Shown in pieces: positions 18,511 to 27,960 of a stretch of 64,000 nt of DNA. Numbering within the stretch: position 1 is the stretch's first letter; every line of letters starts with the position of its first letter. Source of the stretch: Pricia antarctica. GTDB taxonomy: Bacteria; Bacteroidota; Bacteroidia; Flavobacteriales; Flavobacteriaceae. The DNA lies in assembly GCA_011050085.1 (NCBI GenBank), contig DRGL01000024.1:170870-234869 (forward strand), in the 5' to 3' direction. The notes beneath the pieces are model-generated. The model made no database searches. It was not told the DNA's origin and saw only the letters and a list, made by a program, of their open reading frames with translations. Made by a program: the position numbers and the translations under genes.

Positions 18511-18870
18511 ATGCTAACTAGTATACATCCAAAGTTGCCGATGCGCAACATCGCAATTACGAAAGAATATTATCTAAATCGATTGGGTTTTAAACCCCTT
18601 GGCACTAAAGAGTACGATGGTTATCTTATGTTGACAAAAGATCATATTCAAATCCATTTTTTTCAGTTTACGGCACTTGACCCTAAAGAAAACTACGGCC
18701 AGGTCTATATCAGAAGTGATGATATCGAGCAGCTCTATCAATCCCTTCTAGAAAATCGAACGACTATACATCCAAATGGACATTTACAGAATAAACCTTG
18801 GGGACAAAAAGAATTTTCACTGCTTGACCCGGACAACAACCTTTTAACTTTTGGCCAGGACATCGCTTAA
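18511..18870 (+). CDS. VOC-family (glyoxalase/bleomycin-resistance-like) protein
   Basis: A 119-residue protein with the paired beta-alpha-beta-beta-beta modules of the vicinal oxygen chelate fold, as in the N-terminal PMRNIAITKEYYLNRLGF and the C-terminal LLDPDNNLLTFGQ. The H-x-F segment IQIHFFQF and the D/E-rich DPDNNLL occupy positions used for metal or drug binding. It may bind a bleomycin-like compound, as in sequestration-type resistance proteins, or be an uncharacterised lyase-fold protein. No partner gene is evident. Confidence 0.85.
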   Translation: MLTSIHPKLPMRNIAITKEYYLNRLGFKPLGTKEYDGYLMLTKDHIQIHFFQFTALDPKENYGQVYIRSDDIEQLYQSLLENRTTIHPNGHLQNKPWGQKEFSLLDPDNNLLTFGQDIA

Positions 18871-18938
18871 ATCGCTAGGCGCAGATGTACAAAGGAATAA
18901 TCATTTTAAGGGGTCGACCCAAGTGATGTATCACAACA

Positions 18939-20072
18939 ATGAAAACTAAACTTTTCAAGGCAATTAAAAAATTCATGATAATATCACTCATAATTGTTGG
19001 GATAATAGTTACCATCACCATTCTTTTCATGCAGCAAGATATTTTTGGGCAAATTCCAAATGGCACGAGCGCAGAAATCTTAAAAAAATCATCCCATTAT
19101 AAAGACGGACAGTTTCAGAATCTGAGTCCGACCCCTGCCTTAACCGAAGGACATACCTACTGGGAGGTGATGACCGATTTTTTCTTAAAGGATAGACCAA
19201 GACGGATTCCTGCAGATACCCTTCCCTCGATGAAAACGGACCTTATACATCTTAATTTGGATGAAAATGTATTGGTTTGGTTCGGACACTCATCCTATTT
19301 CATGCAAATAGATGGAAAACGGATTCTAGTAGACCCTGTCTTTAGTGGAAATGCATCTCCCCTTCCTGGTTCCGTCAAATCCTTTACCGGAACTGATAGG
19401 TATGCCGTTACGGACCTGCCGGAAATCGACTATCTTTTTATTTCGCATGACCACTATGACCATTTCGACTATAAAACATTGATAGCTCTAGAAAATAAAA
19501 TTAAAAAGGTAGTCTGTGGCCTTGGCGTAGGCTCGCATTTGGAATCGTGGGGATATGATGCAGCCAAAATCATTGAAAAAGATTGGTATGAAACCCAGGA
19601 GTTGACCGATGGATTTACCGTTTCTGTAACCCCTACGCGACATTTTTCAGGTCGAGGTTTTGTTCGGAACAAAACCCTTTGGGCATCGTACGTACTACAA
19701 ACACCTACCCTAAAGGTATACATAGGCGGGGATAGCGGGTATGATACCCATTTCCAAGAAATTGGAAATAAGTTCGGGCCGTTCGACTTGGTAATATTAG
19801 AAAACGGACAATATGATGAAGCGTGGCATTACATTCATATGATGCCATCGGAGGTTCTGAAAGCAGCGCAGGACTTGAAAGCAAAACGTATTTTTCCGGT
19901 ACATTCCTCAAAATTCGCTCTGGCCAATCATTCTTGGGATGAACCATTGATACAAATTACCGAACTGAACAAAGCTTATAATTTACCATTGGTGACGCCC
20001 ATAATCGGGGAGGTCGTCAATCTCAAAAATCCTAATCAAGTATTTAAACCTTGGTGGGTAGGACTCAATTAG
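18939..20072 (+). CDS. MBL-fold metal-dependent hydrolase, membrane-anchored
   Basis: A metallo-beta-lactamase-fold hydrolase of 377 residues with an N-terminal hydrophobic anchor (about 12-30). The metal motif HxHxDH appears as SHDHYDHFD, preceded by the WFGHSSYFMQIDGKRILVDP strand typical of the NAPE-PLD/UlaG-like subgroup; GGDSGYD and PVHSSKF supply later ligands. Relatives hydrolyse phosphodiesters of N-acyl phospholipids, but the substrate here is unknown. It is 18 nt upstream of xseA and may be co-transcribed with it. Confidence 0.88.
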   Translation: MKTKLFKAIKKFMIISLIIVGIIVTITILFMQQDIFGQIPNGTSAEILKKSSHYKDGQFQNLSPTPALTEGHTYWEVMTDFFLKDRPRRIPADTLPSMKTDLIHLNLDENVLVWFGHSSYFMQIDGKRILVDPVFSGNASPLPGSVKSFTGTDRYAVTDLPEIDYLFISHDHYDHFDYKTLIALENKIKKVVCGLGVGSHLESWGYDAAKIIEKDWYETQELTDGFTVSVTPTRHFSGRGFVRNKTLWASYVLQTPTLKVYIGGDSGYDTHFQEIGNKFGPFDLVILENGQYDEAWHYIHMMPSEVLKAAQDLKAKRIFPVHSSKFALANHSWDEPLIQITELNKAYNLPLVTPIIGEVVNLKNPNQVFKPWWVGLN

Positions 20073-20090
20073 AAAATAGTACAAAGAGAG

Positions 20091-21491
20091 ATGCCAGAAC
20101 AAAAGGAGGGTTTACGGATTTTTTCCTTACAAGAGGTTACAAAGAGTATTCAAAAAACGATTGCTAATCGGTACCAAAGTGCGTTTTGGGTAAAAGCCGA
20201 GATGAACAAACTTAACCTCTATGAGCGGTCGGGCCATTGTTTTCCAGAACTGGTAGAAAAAAAGGACGGTAAGATAATAGCCGAAATCAACGCCGTTTTA
20301 TGGCGGAGCGATTATCAAAGGGTCAATTCGAATTTTCAGAAGGTATTAAAGGAACCCCTTAAGGATGGTATTAAAATCCTGTTTTCGGCGACCGTTAATT
20401 TTGATCCAAAATTCGGACTTACCTTAAAGATTAGCGATATCGACCCTAGCTACACTTTAGGCGATTTAGAAAGGGAAAAGCAAGATACCCTCAAAAAATT
20501 ACAGCTCGAGGGCATTTTTACCAAGAATAAGGTTTTACAGCTTCCGTTGCTTCCGCAACGCATCGCCATTATTTCGGTTGAAACCAGTAAAGGCTATGCC
20601 GATTTCATAAATGTATTTGACGCGGCCCACAAACGATATGGCTATACATTTTTTCGTCTGCTTTTCCCATCCTTGTTACAAGGGGATAATGCCGCAAGAA
20701 CCATAATCGCCCAATTGAGGAAAATTAAAAAGGTCATCCGGCATTTTGATGTGGTTGCCATTGTTAGGGGCGGTGGTGGCGATATTGGTCTTTCTTGCTA
20801 CAATGACTTCAACCTAGCGAAGGCCATCGCCGAATTTCCCATTCCGGTAATCACGGGTATCGGCCATTCGACCAATGAAACCGTTACCGAACTGATAGCC
20901 CATGAAAATGCTATTACACCTACTAAATTAGCGGAGTTCTTGATTCAGAAATTCCACGATTTCTCTGTACCCGTACAAAGTGCCGAAGAAAATATCGGGG
21001 ACCTGAGCCAGAGAATAATTCGGGATGCGGAGAACAAATTCACTTCGGAAGTAAAGCTATTACGATCGGTTACCCGCAATATACTTGATGATAACAACAA
21101 TCAAGTCGTGCGATATGTACAATCCCTATCGCGACAATCCCGATTTCGCCTTAGTAATGAGAAGAGCGCTTTGACAAGTGCCGGAGCTGATATGATGAAA
21201 GGTACGTATCAATTCTGTACCACTGAAAAACAACATATTTCACAAATCTCGGTAAGCTTACAAAAAGATGTTCAGCGGCAGATGGAACGCAAGCATATAC
21301 ATCTCAAAAACTTGGAAAAAAACCTATTCCACCTTAATCCGCAAAACGTATTGAATAGAGGATATAGCATCACACAATTGAACGGAAAGTTATTGCGTTC
21401 ATCCATGCAGTTGCAGGTTGGTGATGAACTAACGACAACACTTCAAGAAGGAAAGGTTTCGAGTACTGTAAGCAACATCGATAAGCCGTAA
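20091..21491 (+). CDS. xseA: exodeoxyribonuclease VII large subunit
   Basis: Large subunit of ExoVII, which degrades single-stranded DNA from both ends. The 466 residues show the N-terminal OB-fold domain (about 1-115), the catalytic domain with VRGGGGDIGLSCYND and PVITGIGHSTNETVTELIAH, and a long coiled-coil region before a C-terminal segment LNRGYSITQLNGK. Length and motifs are normal. The small subunit follows 124 nt later on the same strand with its own possible promoter. Confidence 0.96.
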   Translation: MPEQKEGLRIFSLQEVTKSIQKTIANRYQSAFWVKAEMNKLNLYERSGHCFPELVEKKDGKIIAEINAVLWRSDYQRVNSNFQKVLKEPLKDGIKILFSATVNFDPKFGLTLKISDIDPSYTLGDLEREKQDTLKKLQLEGIFTKNKVLQLPLLPQRIAIISVETSKGYADFINVFDAAHKRYGYTFFRLLFPSLLQGDNAARTIIAQLRKIKKVIRHFDVVAIVRGGGGDIGLSCYNDFNLAKAIAEFPIPVITGIGHSTNETVTELIAHENAITPTKLAEFLIQKFHDFSVPVQSAEENIGDLSQRIIRDAENKFTSEVKLLRSVTRNILDDNNNQVVRYVQSLSRQSRFRLSNEKSALTSAGADMMKGTYQFCTTEKQHISQISVSLQKDVQRQMERKHIHLKNLEKNLFHLNPQNVLNRGYSITQLNGKLLRSSMQLQVGDELTTTLQEGKVSSTVSNIDKP

Positions 21492-21542
21492 CGTATATTT
21501 GCAACAAAATCTGCACTTCCTAATCTATAGAAGAATACATAT

Positions 21543-21550
21543 TATTTTTG
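21543..21550 (+). promoter_or_regulatory. candidate -7 element for xseB
   Basis: TATTTTTG matches TAnnTTTG 64 nt before the xseB start; a second match, TATATTTG, is at 21494-21501. Neither has a clear TTG at the -33 position. Confidence 0.35.
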
Positions 21551-21614
21551 TACTTATCTTGATTATCCTTACACTGCAGGATAAATCTTAATTTTATTAT
21601 AGCAGCCTTTACAC

Positions 21615-21839
21615 ATGAAAGAGAAAGATACGCCCAGTTACACGAAAGCCTTTGCAGAATTACAGGAGATCGTAACGGAAATCGAGCAAGGTGAAATCTC
21701 CGTCGACGAACTTTCCCAAAGAGTGAAGCGGGCATCCCTTTTAATAGCCATCTGTAAAAAAAAGTTGGCTACGACCGAAGAAGACGTGAACCAAATATTG
21801 CGGGAATTAGACCCTACAGCGGATACTTCCAAAGGCTAA
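21615..21839 (+). CDS. xseB: exodeoxyribonuclease VII small subunit
   Basis: A 74-residue helical protein, normal size for XseB, which wraps around the coiled coil of XseA. The characteristic YTKAFAELQEIVTEIEQGEISVDEL hairpin of helices is clear from residue 10 onward. It is next to xseA, as expected, although 124 nt apart. Confidence 0.95.
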   Translation: MKEKDTPSYTKAFAELQEIVTEIEQGEISVDELSQRVKRASLLIAICKKKLATTEEDVNQILRELDPTADTSKG

Positions 21840-21899
21840 TTCGCTCTGAATTGGTTTATCCTACAGCTTTTCCATTATGATAATCCCATTTGGTAGGAT

Positions 21900-23393
21900 C
21901 TAAGTACGCTTCCAAAAATAGGGCGTCAAAAGAATGAGCACTGTAAACAGTTCCAACCTTCCTGCTAGCATTAAAAACCCACACCACCATTTTGCTGCAT
22001 CGGGCAGGCCATTAAAATTACTCAACGGGTATAAACTTCCGAATGCAGGGCCAACGTTACCCAAAGTGGAGGCCGAGCCACCGATAGCAGTTACGAAGTC
22101 AAGACCCATGGAGCCTAAAACAAGGGCACCAATAATAAACAGAAGCATATACAGTACAAAGAAACCGATAATGTTATAAACAATATTCTCTTTTACCGTT
22201 CTACCATTATACCGAACCGGAAGAATCGCGTTAGGGTGCAGACTACGCCTAAATTCAAGAACCCCATTTTTAATAATCATTATATGCCGCATTACTTTTA
22301 TTCCCCCCGCAGTGGATCCAGCAGATCCCCCAAGAAACATCAGTCCGAAGAAAAATACGGTTAAAAAAGGCGTCCACCCCGTAAAATCAGCAGTTACAAA
22401 GCCGGTGGTGGTTATCACCGATACGACCTGAAATAAGCTATGTCGAAATGCACTTTCTGCAGCCCCTAGCACTTGGGGGTGGTAATCCGAAACCGGTACA
22501 TTTGCCCTGAAATAAATAACAAGGGCCGCGATTATCGTAAAGGATACCACGAACAAGGTATATACTTTAAATTCTTCATCCTTGAGAATTCGCTGAACTT
22601 TTCCTTTAAGGGCAAAATAGCTCAAGACAAAATTAGAACCTGCCAAAAACATGAAGAGAATAGTGATATACTCTATTAGCGGTTGGTCGTTCCAATAGGC
22701 CACACTCAGGTTTTTAGTTGAAAAACCTCCGGTCGATAAGGTTGCTAACGAATGGTTGATAGCGTCGAAAAAATTCATGCCCGCCAGTTTCAATAATATA
22801 CTCTCAGCAACGGTATACCCGATATAAATAAGCCAAAGCCTCTTGGCGGTATCCGTAATTCTAGGGTGCAGCTTATCGGCACTTGGTCCGGGCGATTCTG
22901 CCGCAAACAACTGCATACCACCGATGCCCAAAAGCGGCAAGATGGCGATGGCAAGCACGATAATTCCCATACCACCAATCCAGTGGGTAAGACTTCTCCA
23001 AAGCAAAATGCCTTCGGGCATTATTTCGATATCGTCCATGATGGATGCTCCGGTAGTGGTATATCCAGACATCGTCTCAAAAAATGCATTGGTAATCCCG
23101 GGAATGGCACCAGAAAATAAATACGGCAACATACCTGAAAAAGTCAGCGCCAACCAGCCAAAGGTCACGATGATATATCCCTCTTTCCGCTTTACCTCTT
23201 TTTTGTGTCCCTTAGTAAAAAACATAGCGGATATACCTACGAACATGGTGACAATGGCTGCCAGTGAAATACTCAGGGTAGCACCATCGTCGTAAATACC
23301 ACTAACTAAAGCAGCCAATAGCATAAACCCGCCGTTGCAAAGTACCAGCAGGCCCATGATGTGTATAATTATTTGGGAATTTAAGCGCATCAA
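21900..23393 (-). CDS. trkH: Trk-type potassium uptake channel protein
   Basis: TrkH is the membrane channel subunit of the low-affinity K+ uptake system, gated by TrkA. The 497-residue protein has eight or more helices and the four pore loops of the family, as in FFETMSGYTTTGAS and SLATLSTGGFSTK and VITTTGFVTAD and STLGNVGPAFGS. It lies 12 nt downstream of trkA in one operon. The family can be coupled to Na+ or H+. Confidence 0.95.
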   Translation of the reverse strand: MMRLNSQIIIHIMGLLVLCNGGFMLLAALVSGIYDDGATLSISLAAIVTMFVGISAMFFTKGHKKEVKRKEGYIIVTFGWLALTFSGMLPYLFSGAIPGITNAFFETMSGYTTTGASIMDDIEIMPEGILLWRSLTHWIGGMGIIVLAIAILPLLGIGGMQLFAAESPGPSADKLHPRITDTAKRLWLIYIGYTVAESILLKLAGMNFFDAINHSLATLSTGGFSTKNLSVAYWNDQPLIEYITILFMFLAGSNFVLSYFALKGKVQRILKDEEFKVYTLFVVSFTIIAALVIYFRANVPVSDYHPQVLGAAESAFRHSLFQVVSVITTTGFVTADFTGWTPFLTVFFFGLMFLGGSAGSTAGGIKVMRHIMIIKNGVLEFRRSLHPNAILPVRYNGRTVKENIVYNIIGFFVLYMLLFIIGALVLGSMGLDFVTAIGGSASTLGNVGPAFGSLYPLSNFNGLPDAAKWWCGFLMLAGRLELFTVLILLTPYFWKRT

Positions 23394-23405
23394 TCAGAAT
23401 GAAGT

Positions 23406-24755
23406 TTACAAAAATAACCGTTCTATCTTCGATATGGCCTCTGGCATACAACAGACTACTACCCTATCACCAGGGCGTATCTCGAAACCACCAAGTGCAA
23501 TGATGCCCACATCGTCACGAATTACACCCCCTATAGTGGCTGTCTTCGGAAAATCAAGCTCTCGGATTACACTGCCCGTAACCTTCGAATCTGGTTTGAC
23601 CACAAATTCCAAAATTTCAGCATTGAGGTTATTCAAGCGCATCAAAGCAACGACCTCTCCTTTGCGAATATGTCTGAAAATGTTATTGGCCGCCAACAGC
23701 TTTTTATTGATCAGGGTATCGATACCGATCGAATGGGATAGTTGAAAATAGTCCATATTCTCAACCATGGCAATCGTCTTTTTTATAAACTTCGATTTCG
23801 CCACGAGGCAAGACATGATATTCGTTTCTGAATTGCCCGTCACCGCAATGAAAGCATCCATAGATTCGAGACTTTCTTCTTCTAGCAGCTCAACGTTTCT
23901 ACCGTCACCATTTATTACAAGGGCATTGGGCAGTTCATCGGCCAGATCGAACGCCTTTTCCTTATTTTTCTCTATAAGTTTGACATTGAATTTTTTCAGG
24001 CAGAGATCTCGGGCCGTCTTGTAACCGATTTTACTACCGCCAAGAATCATCACATTTTTGATCTCTTCTTTCTTTTTTCCGGTCAGTTTATACAGTTCAT
24101 CTACCCCTTCTTTCGTAGTTATAAAATATACCTGATCACCATCTTTGAATATGGTATCACCACGCGGTATAATCGTGTATTGGGTACCGTTTCGCTGGAG
24201 TGCGATGGGCATAAAATGAAGTTCGGGAAATATATGCGCTGCTTCTTTCACCATCTTACCCACGAATGGTGCAGATGCTGGCAATGAGACCCCGACCATA
24301 ATCAACTTACCCTTTTCAAATTCGTAGGTATCGTTGAATGCGGACTTGTTAAGCAACATTTCAATTTCCTTGGCAGCCAATTCTTCGGGTGAAATCAACT
24401 CATCGATGCCTAGGTCTGAAAAGCGAATGGTGTCTTTGCAATCCGTGAATTCGGTGTTTGATATTCTGGCAATCGTACGCTCGCAACCTAACTGTTTTGC
24501 CAACATACACAAGGTAATGTTCGTGGTTTCTGAAGAGGTCACCCCGATAACCAAATTTGATTCATCTACTTGCGCATCCTTCAAAACGGCAATGGAAGTA
24601 GCATCGCCACGCAATACCCGAATATCGAGATGCGTGTCGGCATAGGCCAAACTCTCTTTTTTAGTATCTATTAAGGTAATATCCTGTGATTCGTATGATA
24701 GCAGTTTAGCCAAGTGAAAACCTACTTCACCGGCACCTGCAATAATTATTTTCAT
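23406..24755 (-). CDS. trkA: Trk system potassium uptake protein TrkA
   Basis: The cytoplasmic regulator of TrkH. Two tandem RCK halves are visible over 449 residues: the first begins with the Rossmann motif IIAGAGEVGFHLAKLL, the second with MILGGSKIGYKTARDL at about 230-245, each followed by a TrkA-C domain. Binding of NAD(H) or ATP by such domains gates K+ flow. It is transcribed first, with trkH 12 nt behind. Upstream lies a 16-bp palindrome and other repeated hexamers in the divergent spacer with ubiE. Confidence 0.95.
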   Translation of the reverse strand: MKIIIAGAGEVGFHLAKLLSYESQDITLIDTKKESLAYADTHLDIRVLRGDATSIAVLKDAQVDESNLVIGVTSSETTNITLCMLAKQLGCERTIARISNTEFTDCKDTIRFSDLGIDELISPEELAAKEIEMLLNKSAFNDTYEFEKGKLIMVGVSLPASAPFVGKMVKEAAHIFPELHFMPIALQRNGTQYTIIPRGDTIFKDGDQVYFITTKEGVDELYKLTGKKKEEIKNVMILGGSKIGYKTARDLCLKKFNVKLIEKNKEKAFDLADELPNALVINGDGRNVELLEEESLESMDAFIAVTGNSETNIMSCLVAKSKFIKKTIAMVENMDYFQLSHSIGIDTLINKKLLAANNIFRHIRKGEVVALMRLNNLNAEILEFVVKPDSKVTGSVIRELDFPKTATIGGVIRDDVGIIALGGFEIRPGDRVVVCCMPEAISKIERLFL

Positions 24756-24785
24756 GTGTTGGCAACTTTGTGTGGTGTGCGTGTT

Positions 24786-24801
24786 ACCCTATTAATAGGG
24801 T
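24786..24801. promoter_or_regulatory. 16-bp perfect palindrome upstream of trkA
   Basis: ACCCTATTAATAGGGT is identical to its reverse complement. It lies 31 nt before the trkA start. The half-site TAGGGT recurs at 24885-24890 and 24934-24939. It could be an operator; no regulator is identified. Confidence 0.4.
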
Positions 24802-24848
24802 CAAATGATAAAAGCTGTTTGAGCTATTGCCATTTTTAATTCGCAATG

Positions 24849-24856
24849 CAAAATTA
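24849..24856 (-). promoter_or_regulatory. candidate -7 element for trkA
   Basis: The minus strand reads TAATTTTG, matching TAnnTTTG, 93 nt upstream of the trkA start. The palindrome at 24786-24801 would then lie in the transcribed leader. No good -33 TTG is seen. Confidence 0.35.
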
Positions 24857-25046
24857 CGTATTATTTCGGTGTAAATTAAAAATGTAGGGTCGCAATGGTT
24901 AATGAACAATACCTTAATTACAATCTAAAAATTTAGGGTAATTTTTGATTTGGATATCTCTCGTTGCTAATTGCGTTCTTCACTTATTTCTAGCCAAACA
25001 CCTATATATTATTAAAGCTCACATCAAGCCTTCGCTTCAAAAACGA

Positions 25047-25054
25047 TATCTTTG
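25047..25054 (+). promoter_or_regulatory. -7 element of the ubiE/porT transcript
   Basis: TATCTTTG matches the consensus TAnnTTTG 17 nt upstream of the ubiE start codon; a clean -33 TTG is not seen. Confidence 0.55.
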
Positions 25055-25071
25055 CGGCAAAATTGTTACCC

Positions 25072-25803
25072 ATGGCTAAAAAGATTACGCCTTATAAAAA
25101 CTCCGAATTAAGCAAGAAAGAGCAGGTTACCCAAATGTTCGATACCATTTCGGAGAAGTACGACGGGTTGAATCGCGTGATTTCTTTCGGGATTGATATC
25201 AAGTGGCGCAAAAAGGTGGTTGACATTATTTCTAAAAAACATCCTAAAAGTATTTTAGATATTGCTACCGGTACCGGTGATCTTGCCATTAATCTCGTGA
25301 AAACCGGGGCGCCAAAAATCATCGGTCTCGATATCTCTCCGGGTATGTTAGCTGTGGGGAGAAAAAAGATTGCTGCCAAGAATCTAGGGAGTACTATAGA
25401 AATGGTTACTGGAGACAGTGAGAGCCTTCCCTTTACCGACAATAGTTTCGACGCCATTACGGTTGCCTTCGGAGTGCGAAATTTTGAGAATTTAGAGGAA
25501 GGACTTTCTGAAATCTATCGTGTTCTTGCCCCGAAAGGAGCCTTTGTGGTACTTGAAACATCAGTACCAACTAAAACACCGTATAAACAAGGCTATGGAT
25601 TTTATACTAAAAATATATTGCCAGCTATCGGGAAACTGTTTTCAAAAGACCGTTCGGCCTATGCCTATTTGAGCGAATCGGCATCGGTTTTCCCACATGG
25701 CGAAGCCTTCAACAATATTTTGCGAAAAATCGGGTTTATAGAAGTAGAGAACAGGCCCCAAACTTTTGGGGTCGCATCGATTTATGTTGCCACAAAGCAT
25801 TGA
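25072..25803 (+). CDS. menG: demethylmenaquinone methyltransferase
   Basis: A class I SAM-dependent methyltransferase of 243 residues, the UbiE/MenG family, which performs the last step of menaquinone synthesis. The SAM motif [15 protein letters not shown] and the family signature [15 protein letters not shown] are both present. The ATG at 25072 is preferred to an in-frame TTG nine bases earlier. In this lineage menaquinone is the expected quinone, so MenG is the more likely role than UbiE. porT starts 1 nt after its stop codon. Confidence 0.94.
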   Translation: MAKKITPYKNSELSKKEQVTQMFDTISEKYDGLNRVISFGIDIKWRKKVVDIISKKHPKSILDIATGTGDLAINLVKTGAPKIIGLDISPGMLAVGRKKIAAKNLGSTIEMVTGDSESLPFTDNSFDAITVAFGVRNFENLEEGLSEIYRVLAPKGAFVVLETSVPTKTPYKQGYGFYTKNILPAIGKLFSKDRSAYAYLSESASVFPHGEAFNNILRKIGFIEVENRPQTFGVASIYVATKH

Positions 25804-25804
25804 T

Positions 25805-26524
25805 ATGAAGCACACTTTTTTGGTATTGATCTTTATGACGTTTTGCTGTAAAGGTCTCAATGCCCAATTCAACGCCAACCCCATTCTCAACATTGAGAAC
25901 AAGGACAAAAATCTATTGAATTATGGCTATTTTTTAGGTTTTAATCGCTACGGATTCAAATTTGATTACAAGGAGGATCGAGGGAACCGGGGCACCGATG
26001 TGCAGGTACTCGAATCAACGGGATTTAACGTTGGCCTTATTGGAGAGTTACGCCTTAACGAATTTTTGGACCTTCGAATTGAGCCAGGTCTATATTATAA
26101 TGCTAGAACCTTGGGTTTTCCAGGATTTTTAGCTACTGATGAAGGCCGAAGGGATGCGTTTCGCGAAGTAAAGTCAACTTACATCAATTTCCCGTTATTG
26201 CTGAAAGTGGGCACTAAACGCTTCGGAAACTTTAAACCTTTTCTTGTAGCAGGCCCTTCGGCATCGCTTAATCTCGGTAGTAATGAACAAAGCCTCGATG
26301 ATAATAGCAGCGGTACTTTTCGTTTAAAAAAATGGACCTATAATTATGAAGTTGGTTTCGGCATCGATTTCTATTTGGAATATTTCAAGTTTACCCCATC
26401 GATACGTGGGGTTTTCGGAATTAATGATGAACTCATTCCCGATAACGACCCCAATAGTCCTTGGACCAGTAATATTGAAGCTATGCGAACGCGTGGACTC
26501 TTTGTCAATTTTACCTTTGAATAA
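25805..26524 (+). CDS. porT: PorT/SprT-like outer-membrane protein of type IX secretion
   Basis: A 240-residue outer-membrane beta-barrel protein with a signal peptide at about residues 1-20. Alternating aromatic strands and the block GLYYNARTLGF fit the PorT/SprT family needed for type IX secretion and gliding in Bacteroidota. The position directly behind ubiE/menG is also typical. The start overlaps the upstream stop region (TGATATG), indicating translational coupling. Its precise place in the secretion machine is not known. Confidence 0.85.
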   Translation: MKHTFLVLIFMTFCCKGLNAQFNANPILNIENKDKNLLNYGYFLGFNRYGFKFDYKEDRGNRGTDVQVLESTGFNVGLIGELRLNEFLDLRIEPGLYYNARTLGFPGFLATDEGRRDAFREVKSTYINFPLLLKVGTKRFGNFKPFLVAGPSASLNLGSNEQSLDDNSSGTFRLKKWTYNYEVGFGIDFYLEYFKFTPSIRGVFGINDELIPDNDPNSPWTSNIEAMRTRGLFVNFTFE

Positions 26525-26681
26525 TCCAGGTTTACTTCATTTGGAAAACAGATTCGGCTATAGGACAGTATTATAAAAATCATTTTTCTTCCTGTGTATT
26601 GAATTCGAGTATCATTTAAATCCTGAACTTTACGGCCACCAATTTATACAACGATTTCAGCCCATCCTTAAATTAAATTCA

Positions 26682-27389
26682 ATGTTAAAAAAGTTAGTAG
26701 TATTGAGCATCATCGTACAGCTTTCAGCTTGTGGCGAGCTACAACAGGTCATCAATCAATTACCGCAAGAACAGTCCGGCATTGGAAATGCCCAGATTGC
26801 GGAAGGCTTACGGCAAGCCTTGGATAAGGGAATCGACAAGCAGGTAAGCAAACTTACCCAAGAAGATGGTTTCTTCAAAAACCAACTAGTCAAAATCGCA
26901 CTCCCCGAAGAACTCCAGAAAGTTGATAAAACACTACGGGATATCGGGTTAAGTAGTTTGGCCGACGAAGGTCTTAAGGTACTGAATCGAGCGGCAGAGG
27001 ATGCCGTTGGCGAAGCTACCCCCATTTTCGTGAATGCGGTAAAGGGGATAACATTCAGTGATGCCAAGAACATTTTACTGGGTAGCGATAACGCGGCTAC
27101 CCTCTACCTCTCAGGTCAAACGGAAGCTGAACTCTATACCAAGTTCAGCCCCGTGATAAAAAACTCTTTCGATAAGGTAGGGGCGGATAAGGTATGGAGT
27201 AATCTTATTACCAAATACAACAGTATTCCGTTGACCAATAATGTAAATCCCGACTTAACCGACTATGTCACAAAAGAAGCCTTAAAAGGAGTGTACACTA
27301 TGATTGCGGTCGAAGAAAAAGAAATCCGAACAAAGGTATCATCGCGAAGCACTGAACTTATGCGGAAAGTTTTCGGTTTACAGGACTAA
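26682..27389 (+). CDS. DUF4197 lipoprotein
   Basis: A 235-residue exported protein with a lipobox ending LSAC at C17, then a helical DUF4197 domain (for example GLRQALDKGIDKQVSKL and ALKGVYTMIAVEEKEIR). The family is widespread in Gram-negative bacteria and its function is unknown. It is followed by a strong terminator at 27496-27523 and appears to be a single-gene unit. Confidence 0.88.
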   Translation: MLKKLVVLSIIVQLSACGELQQVINQLPQEQSGIGNAQIAEGLRQALDKGIDKQVSKLTQEDGFFKNQLVKIALPEELQKVDKTLRDIGLSSLADEGLKVLNRAAEDAVGEATPIFVNAVKGITFSDAKNILLGSDNAATLYLSGQTEAELYTKFSPVIKNSFDKVGADKVWSNLITKYNSIPLTNNVNPDLTDYVTKEALKGVYTMIAVEEKEIRTKVSSRSTELMRKVFGLQD

Positions 27390-27495
27390 GCTTAAAAAAT
27401 TCGGAAGTTTTACAATAACTGTAAAATATTGGCGTTAAATAAGTAAGAGAAACAAAATATTTGAGTAAGTAATTTTTGAGTTAGTTAGTTAGTTT

Positions 27496-27523
27496 AAAAC
27501 CGGTGGGAGCACCGGTTTTTTTT
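27496..27523 (+). terminator. terminator of the DUF4197 gene
   Basis: A 10-bp perfect stem (27496-27505 with 27510-27519), GGAG tetraloop and a T run of eight. Confidence 0.92.
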
Positions 27524-27960
27524 ATGCGATATTATATGGTATTCTCTACAAACTTTTCTTAAACATATTGAATTCCCTTTCAAAGTTATCCAGTAAAATC
27601 TTCTCCATTACCCCTCACTTAACAACCAAATTTTTTATAAGCTATCGATTTAGGATTTTGCAGGAAGAAGTCCATATCGCTCTTAAATAGGGACTTTCAT
27701 TATTAAGTCCTCATTTTAAATTAATTAGCTTTTTTAGAATTAAAAATCCAAATTATTGACAAAAATCATTTACGAGAACTGCTATTATAATTTTTAAAGA
27801 CTCCACAAATTACAACCCAAATATTACGGATTTTTAAATAATCCTTTAACCAAACTATTAATTAATAATTCTGAAATATATACCAATACTATTGTGAGTT
27901 ATTTATTGTTTTCTTAAGTATTTATTAAGAATTTTACGAGATAAACTCAAACAGAGTACT
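27524..27960. other. AT-rich leader before susC
   Basis: About 440 bp of strongly AT-rich DNA with no gene. It must hold the susC promoter, but no TAnnTTTG element with a good -33 partner stands out. No sigma/anti-sigma pair is encoded in it. Confidence 0.55.

Noticed and set aside
22843..23295. 150-codon plus-strand frame opposite trkH
   Set aside because: It is antisense to a well-defined gene, has biased low-complexity composition and no start context; a shadow of trkH.
27479..27494. short TTAG microsatellite before a terminator
   Set aside because: Only four repeats in non-coding DNA; no sign of function.
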